64,000 bases of DNA from Verrucomicrobiaceae bacterium (GTDB taxonomy: Bacteria; Verrucomicrobiota; Verrucomicrobiia; Verrucomicrobiales; Verrucomicrobiaceae), in the NCBI GenBank assembly GCA_016795485.1, contig JAEUHM010000009.1, positions 62,001-126,000 of the forward strand, written 5' to 3'. Shown piece after piece: positions 50,901-62,900 of the stretch. The translations under genes were made by a program, and so were the position numbers. Under the pieces are notes generated by a model. It did not search any database, was not told the origin of the DNA, and saw nothing but the letters and a program-made list of their open reading frames with translations. Within the stretch, counting starts at the first letter, position 1; each line of letters begins with the position of its first letter.

Positions 50901-53900
50901 CGGCGACTGTCGTCCCATTCGTCGTGGTTCCAAGAGAACCCGCGTTTAGCACACGTAGAGCGCCCTGATTGATTGCTGTGGTGCCGGAGTAGTTGTTGGC
51001 ATTTGGCAAAGCCCAAGTTGCAGCCCCAGTCTTGGTCAAGCTAAACACAGCGATCCGTTGATCAAGCGCCGCGATGGAGTTCACGATCGTTGGATCTGCA
51101 TTGCCACCTAGGGTGACCGTTTTTGTGCCAGGAGTTGCCCCCACAACACCAGTTGTCAGCACGAAGGCTCCTGTGCCATCCGCGTTCACGATCGCGCCGC
51201 CGGTCGTACCTTGAGCGGCAATGGCACGGTTAGAACTGGCTCCGGGACCTGTGTATCCGATACCGCCAGCCACCGTACCGAGACCGACTCGGATGATACT
51301 CTCTGCCAGACTGGAAGGGTTACCAGCAGCACTCGGGCCAGAACCAACGTCTCCAATAGAGCCAAACGCGAGAACTCCAGCCTGAACCTCAATAGCGCCC
51401 GTGAAGGTGTTGAGACCAGTAAGTGTCACTGTGTTTGCCTCAGTCTTGACCACGCCCTGTGAGCTGGAGAGGACAGGGGAAACAGAAGTGTCTCCCGTGT
51501 GACCAAAGAAGAAACCTTCCGCCGAGTTGATCGTGCCGGTACCGTTGATTACCGAGCCTACGCCAGTCGTCGTGAGCGATGAGTGGTTTAAGGTGAACGC
51601 TCCCGTATCAAGTGTCGCACCGTTCACGGTGAGAGGACCGCCTACACCGGTCGCATTGTTCGCGCCTGCGGTGAGGGTGCCTGCACTGATGGTCGTGCCT
51701 CCCGTGAAGGTCGCCGCTGCATTGAGGGTAAGATTTCCAAGGCCTGCTTTGGTCAAGCCACCGATTCCCGATCCAGCACTGCCAGCAAGGACTAGATCAA
51801 GTCCATTGGTGTCAATTGTGCCCCCACCAATCAGGTAGCTGATGGACCGAGTCGAGAGATCATCGCCCGAGTAGGTAGCGGAGAGCCGCAATGTTCCGCC
51901 GCCAAACACCAAACCTCCAGTGCCACCACCCATGTTGTCTAGGTCAGTGATTTCCAGCACGCCTTCGTTTAAGGTGACTTTGCGCGCGCCTCCACCAGCG
52001 GTATTGACCGAAGTAAGCACCAGCGTGCCCCGACCTGACTTTGTTATATCGGCAGCAGATGTTAATGGTGAGCTAATCACCGCAGATAGTTTAGGTGTCG
52101 TCAATGCAGCTGAGGGGTTCTGCACGAAGATTACATATTCGTTAGTGGCACCCACTGTGATACCCGAGTCAAATCCAGAAACCGTTGTGCTGTTATCCGA
52201 TGACGCCAGCGCTAGCGGATTCAAGGTGAACAACATGGTGCCGGCCGTAACCGCCAGTGAAGTACCTGCACCAGCGCCACCCACTGTCACAAAGGCATTG
52301 CTGCCATCGGCGGGTGCGTTGTGGAAGACAATCGCGTTCTGGGTGCTCGATGCGAGCCCAATCAAATCGGCAACTAGAACTTCCCGGAGGTTCTCGTTAT
52401 TCGCTGCTTTGGAACCAAATGTCACGTAGTCCGTGGTGAAGTCCAACCCGCGGAATCCCTGTCCCGAGGTGTAAGTCAGCAAAGTGTTGCCCATGTTGGC
52501 ATCGGCCAAAGTGCCAGTCGTGATCTCCCCGAATGCCCAAGGAACAATCGACTGAGTCGTGGTGGCCGCAGCACCTGCACCACCCACCATTGCAGTGATG
52601 AAGGCAGTTTGATTCGTGGCATCACCAATCCGGAGCTGACTGCGGTTACCTGATGATCCACCAAGATTCCGGCCGCGTGCGTCAATCGTTGCGTTATTCG
52701 AGCGAACAAAGTTCGAGGCGATAACGGCCGTAATACCATCTGTTCCCGAGGCATCTCCGCGGAAGTAGTTTGCCCCCGAAGCAAAGGTCAGCACCCCGAT
52801 GGTCTCGTTCGTCGTTGCTGCCTGATCGGTCCGGATTGCCAGGCCGCTAGGTCTGACCTCGGAGTTCCAAGCGCCGTCCGCAGAGTTAAGGGTCATAGGC
52901 ATGTTGTCTGGCAACCGTGCACCACTTCGAGTTGTGCCATTGTTACTGATGAGGAAGCTTCCACCCCGATTTACTGTAATGGAGGAGGCGTTCATGGTGC
53001 CCAGAGTCTCGAGATAGACTAAGCCTCCGTTGATGGTGAGGGATCCTGTAAAACCTGCCCCGGAGGTTCCAGTAAACAGCAGGTTGCCAACGCCCGAGCG
53101 GCCATTCCGAACAATCGCGCCAGAGCCAGTCAAGGTGCCAGCATAAGTTCCGTTCGCTGTTTGGTTAATGGTCAGTGTGTTGGCACCCACATTCACGTTA
53201 CCCAGGAGGAAGCCCGCTGTAGCATTACCCCCAGAGAGGTTTCCAATGGTCTCATTTGAGAGAAGCGTCAGAGTCGCTTGTTGGTCATCTGCCAGAACCA
53301 CTGCTGCGCGATCTCCAATGCCTTGCCCACCAGAAACTTCAAGCGTTCCAGCCTGAATCTGCACGCTACCGGTAAAGTTATTGGCACCAGATAGCCTCAA
53401 GGTGCCGGTGCCGGTCTTTGTAAGTGCGTTGGTATTACGAATGGCCGAGCCAATCTCAAACATCTGGCTGCTGTCCTGGGTTACCACTACATCGGTGATG
53501 CCCGAGTTGATTGTCCCACCGAATATACCAGGCGTTCCGGACGTAACTGCTGGTGTAACGAGAATCGAACCAGAAGAAATATCCAACTGGTCGATCACAG
53601 TGCCCACATTCACCACGGACCCAGGTGAGCTATTGAATCTGATGGTGTTCACAACCCGAGAGCCTGTGGTGCCCGTATACCCGCCGGCATCATCGGTAAC
53701 GTTATCGTTTGTTGCCCACGTTGAGACATCGTTGCTGATCGTTGAAATCAGCGGTACGATGTTATTAGTCCCGTTTTTCGTGGCAAAGTAAATCCCAGTC
53801 CCATCGCTCACCGTTAGGAATCCGCCGAGCGCGCCATTTGTCAGTGCAGCTGTGGTAATGACGCCATTGGTCGCATCTTGAACCCCAGTTGGGAGATTGA

Positions 53901-56900
53901 TACGCAGAGTGCCAGCATTTGCCGCTCTGGTTATGCCACCGAGGGAGAGCACGATTGGCTGCCCCACTCCAGGATTTAAGTTGATCCGATTGGAACCTCC
54001 GCTGGCAAGCGTTAGGCTAGCCACAGTCTGCGATGTCGGTTCAGAAGCACTACCATTGAGCGTCAATGTGCCACCCCGCATATCCAAACCAGTTAGCGCC
54101 CGCAACTTAGTCGTATTACTCGTCGTGTAGTCCAAAATCAACTCACCCGCATCAACACGAGCTGCGGTAGTTCCAGTCAGACCGCTGTTGTTGCCCGAAA
54201 CCGTAACCGTTCCGCCAAAGGCCTTCAAGATCGCTCCAGCACCAGCAAGGTTAGCAACGATGTTCCCTTGGTAGAGGTTAATGTTAGTCGTGGCAGTAAC
54301 ACTGCCAGTGCCGACAACCGAACCGCTGAATCCAGCAGTGGCCTGACCCAGGTCGAGACGAGCAGTTGTGATGTTGAAGGTGTTTGTGTTGAGAACACCA
54401 CCAGAAGAGTTGTCAGAAATAAGAATGAAGTCGTTACTTCCTGAGTTATTCACTCCGGTAACATCAGGAGCATTCAGGTTGATCGTCGAGCCGAAACGAG
54501 CATACAAACCATTGCTGGTTCCCGAAGTGTAGGCCAGGACGCCAGTAGAGTTGAGGTTCAAAATCGAAGCATTTCCGGCCACTGTGCCAACGATGACGTC
54601 ATCAGCAAAAACGTTGGTCCCGGTTAGGTTCCATGTGCCTGAAACGACCGTCAAATCTGCCGCAGTACCTGTCTGAGTGATTCCACCTGAAATGAAACCC
54701 TGATACGTATTATCAACCCCGGTCAGGGTAATAGCGTTGGCCCCCGCAGTCACTGCGCCAGTATAGGTTATAGTTGCCGCGTTGGTCGTACCGGCAGTCC
54801 TCAGAGTCGAACCTGCCGTCAAGGCGATGGGCCGGTCAGTGCTAGCGGGCACGCTTCCGATGTAGGCAAGGGTGCCGCCACCCATGTTGATGTTAGTTCC
54901 CATACCAAGGTTGCTCGCAGGACCCCCAACGCTATTCACCGTCGAATACTCAACGGTGCCTCCACTCATATTAAAGTCACCTGTAAACGTGTTGGCAGCG
55001 TTAAGACGCAGGATGCCCAGAGTCGCACCCCAGCTTGTACCCGAAGCGGAGTTATTGTTCGCCCAGAAAGTTGTTCCCGGATTCACCTCACTGATCACCG
55101 AGTTCACCACGGCACGAGCCGCAGCGTTTCCAGCGACTGCCATGTATCCTGTCGCCGAGTTGATCACAATCGGACCATCAAACACCGCGACCGAGTTAGC
55201 CACATCGGCGAGGAACACACGCGCCTCCCCTGCTCCAGCCGCACCACCGAGTGTCAACGTTCCAGTAAACGATGCCGTGAACGGAGACGTGACAGCACCC
55301 GATACGTTGTCGACACCCATTTCCAGCATGGCATGGCCGCCAGCATTCACGATGTTGATATTGTTACTAATGGTGTAGTTCGCGCCGTTCGTGCCTTGCC
55401 AAGTGATGCGACCAAATCCGGCTGGTACGTTTACATCGCCTGTGCCAAGGCCATTGGCTTTATTGGTCGTGATGGTGCCACGCATGAGATCCACCCCTCC
55501 CGTCCAAGTGGGACTCGCACCATTGAGCGCTAGAGTTCCGGTGAGTTGGTTTCCTGTGGTTACAGTCGTGACCGAATCAACTATAAGCTTGGCAGCACCC
55601 GAAATGGCACCTTCCAAATTGATCTGCCGGGCGGTTGGAGTCACTTGGAGCGGATCAACAAGATTTACTGTAGAGGCAACAGGCACCGAGATTGGTCCGC
55701 TATATGTCTGAGTGGCGGAACCAACTGTGAGCGTTCCCCCATTCAACACGATTGGATTCGCAGCGTTTTGTGTCGTTGCATTGTTCAGGTAGAAGCGAGT
55801 GCCTGCATTGACATTCACAGTGGCTGCATTTCCAAGCAAAGCACTGCCCAGGGCATTTCCATTGCCTATCTCAAAGTCACCCTGATTGATCGTAACCGAT
55901 GGGACCGCAAACGCTGAGTCAGCCGCATTGGAGACCACCACCCGTCCAGCGCCCTCTTTCGTCAAGGCACCAGTTCCCGTCAGCGCACCAGTCACGGTAA
56001 GGCGTGCCGTTGCATCAGCTACCGTCCAAGTTTGGTTTGCTCCCAGCTTGACGGATGCACCGATATTCACTGTAGGTGGGCTGCCAGCAGAAAGTGTGAT
56101 ACCAGCAGTGGATACCCCGGGTGCAACGTCGAGTCGAGCACTGGTGTTGGCTCCAGGGTTAACGTTCACCACACTAGGCGTTGCTGCACTTGACTCAAAT
56201 GTCAGGCTGTTCACGCGGAAGTTTTGCTCCAAAGTAGTCGTTTGAGTGCCGCCAGGCAGCGCGTCCGACTGGAAGACCACATCGTTACCTGCACCTGGAA
56301 TAGAAGCGGCTACCAAACTGCCTGCCTTGTCGGAGGACCAGTTGTTCACGTTGGCATTCCAAGCATTGTTGGTGAGTCCACGCCAGTAAAGTGTTCCCGA
56401 CAACAAGTTGCCGGTTGTAATCGAGATGATGTTATCTGTCTTATTGATCGTGATTGTGCTGAATCCGCCGGGCGCACCACCCAGAATCCAATTTCCAGCT
56501 CCGAGCGCTCCGGTGATGAGCCCTCCACCAGGCGCCGTAACAAGGTTATAGGTTTGATTGGCTCGCAAGCCGGCATCGGACAAGTCGAACACGACGTTAT
56601 TGCCTGCGAACAGATTGAGGGACCCAGCTAGTTTCAGTCCAAGGATATCAGTGGCTCCCATATCGCCTGCCGTGAGCAAATCTCCCACATCAAGACTTAG
56701 CGTTGTGCTCGTTCCGCCGCTGGAACCAAGAGTCAAGTTGTCTAAGGCGAGCTGAGTTCCCCCAGAGTTGACCAAGTTCAAACTGGAACCGCCGCCAACC
56801 GTCAAATTGGCGATGGAGGTTGGTGAAGTCACACCACCAAGAAGCGCAAGAGCGCTTCCTGTGCCAGTCACTGAGATGGAGCCTGTGGTACCTACGTCGC

Positions 56901-59900
56901 CAAAAATGGAGAGCCGACCGCCGGAAACCGTCGTGCTTCCAGTGAAGGCCGCATCACCTCCGATGACCATATTGCCTGCGCCTGTCTTGGTCAGAGAGTA
57001 ACTACCCCCACTTTCCAATACGCTTGCAAGGGTCAAGGTGCCTACACCAGCTCCGTTCACATTGGTGACGTTGAACGTCGGGCTACCAGTGATCGTGGTT
57101 GCTCCAAACGCGAGATTGGCCACAGCAGGAGCGGTGTTGTTAGCACCGTTCGCACTGGTCAAGGTCACGCCAGCCAGCGACAAATCACCCATGGTCATGG
57201 TGATATCGGTAGCGGCTGCTGTCGTACGGCCTGTGGTTATGGTGGTGTTCGCCAAAACATTCACGTTATTCCCAAAGACACCCCCGCCGTTGAGGCGAAG
57301 ATCCAAATCAGCACCATTGAGGGTCAAGGCTGCTTTGTCGGTTGTTCCAAGAGCTCCAACGTTGGCCTGGAGACGCACACTGCCACCAGTAGCGACGAGA
57401 CTGCTGCCTGCACCAATGTCTACGCCATAGTCACTGCCCAGAATGAGCAAACCGGTTCCCGTTTTCGTCAGCGTACTACCAGGAGCGATCCCAAACTGAC
57501 CCGCATCATCCAACTGAAGCGTCGCACCTGCTGCTACATTGAAAGTGCCTCCCCCTGAGCCTACACGGATAAGATTGTAGTTTGTCGTGGAAGCAGCACC
57601 AGGGTTAACCGTGCCAGAGCTAACATTAAGTCGGCCTCCGTTAATGAGAGTCACCGTCTTGGATGTTGAACTTGCAACTGTTGGTCCACCCCAGTCCCGG
57701 TCATTGTCAACGTTCAATCCACCACCATCGACTACGATGTCTCCCGTGAATGTGTTTCCTGTGTTTCCAAAGCTAACAGAACCTGCACCCTTGATTGTCA
57801 AAGCCGTGTTCGCTCCGGGGGTCGCTTGGGTCGAGTTTCCTGGGCCACCAGAGACAATTCCATCAAACGCCAAGGTCGAACCCATCCCTGCATCTGCGAT
57901 CCAAGTCTGCGGGGATCCAATTACCACTGGGGCACTGATGAGAGTAGCAGGTTGAGCTCCAGCTTGGATGTCGATCCCTTGTGACCCGAGTGTGAGTGAA
58001 CCTGCTGCGCCTTGCGTGATAGTCACCGACGGTGTCGTCGTGGCAAGGAAACGCATTCCTTGAACAGAAACTGGAGATTCTAGGGTCATGCCCGTGGGCA
58101 CATTGACTGAAGTAGAACTGAACGTCACAAAGTTGTTTGCGCCTGGACCATAGTCCGTGACGCTTGCTCCATCTGCAGTCGAAGACCAGTTCGAGGTGTT
58201 TCCTGCAAGGCCACCCCAAGCTGTATTGACTCCACCCTTCCAGAACAAATCACCCGCTGGTGCAACATCAGTCACATTGAGAGTGACCGTTCCCCCAACT
58301 GTGTTTACGCTGTAGCGGAAACCCGATGGTAACGTGCCAGCCTGGAATGTGCCGGACCCAGAGATCGTTGCGCCCGATATGACGTCATAGGAGTTACCAA
58401 CAGCAAATCCGGCGAGCGCCGTGCCGCTAATGAATCCGCCGCCCGCGTTTACAACCAAGGAACTGCCAGGAGCAAAGATCATTCGATCTGAAGTTGATGT
58501 ATTGGATCCCAGGTTAAATCCAAGAGAACCGGTCGACGTAAGCCCCCCTAAGTTGATGGTTTTTCCAGATCCAATGTTCCAAGGAGCGGCAATGCCATCG
58601 GCCAAAAGATCAAGTGTTCCAGAGGTCGTAGCACCCACATTGAATGTATTCACATTTGGCAACGCGATCGGAGCAATCGAAAGGGCCCCACCTTCGATAA
58701 CCACGTTGTTGGTGGCGTTGGTGCCAGTCAAAATCAACCGTCCTCCAGTCACCGTGATTGGGCCGGTGAAAGTATTGTTTCCACTTAGCGTCAGGTTTCC
58801 TAGCCCAGACTTGGTGACACCGCCAGACACATTGCCCGCGTTAAATGTCACTGCACCAAGAGTGGCCCTCGTTGTGTAAGTTGAGGTGGTATCTCCCATC
58901 GACACGGTAAGGTTGTCGAGTGGGTTGTACCCAGTTCCCGGACTCGTGATCGTGATGCTGCCGATCTTGAACGTTCCATTTCCAGTTCCATCATCCACCA
59001 TGTTGGCAATTGCCGTGGCACCCACCCCACCGCCACCAGAGATTTTGATGTGCGGTGCACCGACGTATCCGCTTCCTCCGCTTGTAACTGCGATGGTTTG
59101 AACACCAACTCCAGTGACGGCCTGCAAAGGCGTAGGAATAACGGAGTCGTATCCATTCGAATCCACATTCAATCCCCCAGCGTTCACGTAAGCCCCGGAT
59201 GCGGCATTGAGGCCAGTCATCGTGAATCCAACCAAAGTAGGGCTGTGGAAGTTCGGCTTTAGAGTGCCACCATCGAAATTGACGATGCCAAGATTGTTCA
59301 CTCCAGAAGTAGCATTAGCCATCACGATACCACCCGCAGGGGTAGCGATCGTTCCGCCAGTTAGCACGTTAAGGATCGTGATGTTGTTGCTGTTACTGGT
59401 GTTGTTATTTAGCAGAGAGATAGCCGTGCCATTCTTGCTGAGTGTTCCGGTGCCTCGCACGTTCATAACGGCGTAGTTTCCGCTGCCGTGTGAGGACGCG
59501 AAGTTCGTGCCTGCGTTAAATGTGCCCCCAGATATGTCGAACAACGCGTTCGTGCTGCCTGATTGCGTCGGAATCACCCAAGTGGCGATATTTACGACAC
59601 CGCCAGTCTGCTCGAACACCCCGGATGCAGCACCAAATCCGTTCCCTGCGATTGTAAGTCGGTTAGCATTCACGACACCGCCTTCCACACGCATGATGCC
59701 GTGTGCCACGGCAGCATTACCCACCACTATACCAGCATTTGTAGCATCAGCGGCTGTAGATGTGAGAGTACCACCACGGACGGTGAGTGCCCCGCTACCA
59801 GTGCCGTTTCCGCCCAAGAATACGCTCGTGGCCGTCACATTGCTAGCTGACTCGATGAACATCTGACCACGGCTACCCGCAATAGCAGCAACGGAGAGAG

Positions 59901-62900
59901 AGCCTGCCCCTGTTGCAACAGTGCCACCATTAATAGAGAACCGACCACCATTCACCACGATATTCGTGGTGCTGGTGTAGTTGCCATTCAATGTCATACC
60001 GCCAGGCCCCACTTTGGTCAGTATCCCACCCGGAGTCAGGTTTGAGGCGATAGTGAAGTTATTAGCAGCGTCAGATACTTCGAAATTGGACGTCCCGGGA
60101 AGCGTGAAGGTCCGAGAAGTAACGACATTGCTTGTGCCTGCAGCCCGCAGTGTGGCTCCAGCCAGAATCGTCACCGCACCAGCAGGGGCGCCCAGATTTG
60201 AGTCCGAGGTGAAGCTTAGACTTCCAGCCGCCACGGTGGTACCACCCGTGTAGCTATTGTTACCAGTTAGACTAAGAACATTAGTGCCCAACTTGATCAA
60301 CGCGCGAGACGCGGACTGGTCAGTGCTGTATGTAAAGTCTCCAGCAGTGGTGTCGATCCCGACTCCAGATGTAGCTGCGAGAGATACATTCAGCATGGTG
60401 TTCGCAAATAGTGAGTCCACATCAGACTGGCTATAGAAGCCGGCCCCACCAACGCCAAGGCCAAGGGCTGCCGTAGGACCGACATTCGTTGTCCCTGTAG
60501 CGGGCTGGCTGGCGGTCGTGCCGTAAACAAGGACACCATCATTCACTTGCGTACCACCTGTGTAGCTGTTTGCGCCAGTCAGGGAGATGATCCCTGCTCC
60601 TGCCTTCACCAAAGAAACAAATCCTGCACCATCGACGATGGTTCCCGCATACGTGCCAATAGCGGTATTGAGTGATCCTGTCCCAATCGTCAAAGTGCTC
60701 GTAGTAGCAGCACTGCCATTCAGGATTGTCCCAGCAGCAGCGCCAGTCAACAAACCGACGCTCTGATTCGTCCCACCTAGATCAAGCGTTCCAGCCGTCA
60801 TCGTAAGCGGCGCTGATCCATTGCCCAGTGTTCCTGCTCCAGAGACACGTAGAGTGCCCCCAGCGCCGTTGACTACTGTGGCCCCGGTGTATGTGTTGGC
60901 CCCGGTGAACAACAATGTGCCTGCACCAGTTTTCGTCGGGCCAAAGGCACCAGTAGAACTGATGATAGATGTCACCGTCAGGTCGACGGGGGCGTTAATA
61001 CTGTCTGCGATGGCAAAAGTGCGAGCAGCATTCAATGAGAGTGTTCCGCCCAAAATGTTAGCTGGAAGGAAGCCGTTCGCCGCAGTTGCATTTACCGTGA
61101 GCGTTACGTTTCCACCAAGGGTCAGTGTGCCGCCGGTGCCGATGTTAAGATCAGCCTGACTAGTGGCATCCGAGGCCGTCCCATAAAACGTAACGGCGGC
61201 TGAAGTCCAATCATTGCCATTCAAGTCGAACAGAACGGGGCTCATGCCATTCGCCGGAGCATTCATGATCGTCAGCGCACTCGCGGCCAAGGCGTTATCA
61301 ATACCGTAGCGAATCGTTCCATTGTTCAGGATCGTCGAGCCAGTATAAGTGTTATTGGTGACCAATGTCATCATGCCAGTGCCCACCTTCGTTAGGCCAA
61401 AGGTGCCCGATCCACCGTTTGCCATTAATCCACTGAACGTTGTAGACGAATTGTCCGCTCCAACAGTGAGGGTTGCTGCAGCAGTGCCGTTATTGTGGAC
61501 CGTTCCCGACCCTGCGAGCGAGCCGATGGCATTATTGAAACCGTTAAGCCTCAACGTAGCCCCTGTAGCTACGGTGTAGGCAGATGCTGGGCTAAACGTA
61601 TTGGCTGCTCCGCCTTGCAGGATTGCTCCAGTACTTATGCTTGTCGTTCCAAGATAACTTCCAGGGGTTGTGCCTCCGAGCGTAACCACTCCACCATTGG
61701 TCGCATTGACGGTCAAGTTGCCGGTTCCGCTCACCCCGCCGTTCAAGATGAGTGCAGCCCCCCCCGTTCCATCAACACTCCATGTCTGATTCGCTCCGAT
61801 GATGAATGGCGCAGAGATCGTAACCGCCCCAGAAGACCCAGCCACGTCGATACCATCGGTAGAAAGAGCAGGAGCCACGGTGAGACTATTCGAGGGAACT
61901 GCACCCGGAGTCACATTGACCGCGCTAACACCTGGAGGGTTCGCTGTGAACTTCAACGCATTGATTGTATAAGAGTTCTCCAGAGCAGTAGTGACGGTTG
62001 GGCCAAGCGCTAGGCTCGACGAGAAAATCACCGTGTTCTGTGGGCCTGGACTGCCTCCTGGATCAATGGTTCCAAGTGAATCGGTTGAAAAGTTTGAGTT
62101 GGCCCCATTAAGGGACGCCCATGCGTTTCCAAGATCTCCTGACCAGTATAAATCTCCAGCAGCAATCGGCGTCACACCCAGTTGGACCAACGTAGCACTG
62201 GTGTTCAAATTGTAACTGAATCCGCCAGGCATAAAGCCAAGCGTGTAAGCAGCAGCATCAAGTCCAGCCGATGCAGAAATCAAATCATAGGTCAATGAAG
62301 AACCGAATCCGGTCAATGCCTTGAGGTTGAGCTGAATCGTATTTGCCAACGTCGGAGCGCCAGCTAGGACAATTCGATCGGAAAGGGCAGTACTCGCTCC
62401 GACATCAAGACCAAGTGACGCTATCCCTGCACCTGCTCCCAAATTAAGTGAAGTCAGTGAGTTAAAGTTAGAACCCACATTGTCCCAGAGAACCAAGGTT
62501 GCTCCACCGGACACTGTCATTGATGTAAGCGCCGTCGGGTTCGTTATGCCACCTGTCAGAGCCAGAAGACTCCCCACCCCTGTGGCGCTGAGGCCCGTGG
62601 TGCCGTTTACAGGCGCGTTAATGATGAATGAGCCACCAGTCACGCTTGTCGATCCCTCATGGCTGAGGACAACGGACGAAGGGAATGTCACCGTGGTTGA
62701 CCCGACTTTAGTGATCGAGAGCTTTCCGGTTCCTGTATCTGTGATGGTGTAGGTTCCCGTGCCACCTCCAAACGCGACGGCCTGCTCATTGTCTCCGAAA
62801 ATAAACGATGCGTCAGTAGCAGACGTGTTATTGATCACGACATTACCAGCAGAAGTAGCAGTCAGACCATTGATAGTCTCAGTGCGTCCATTCAGATCAA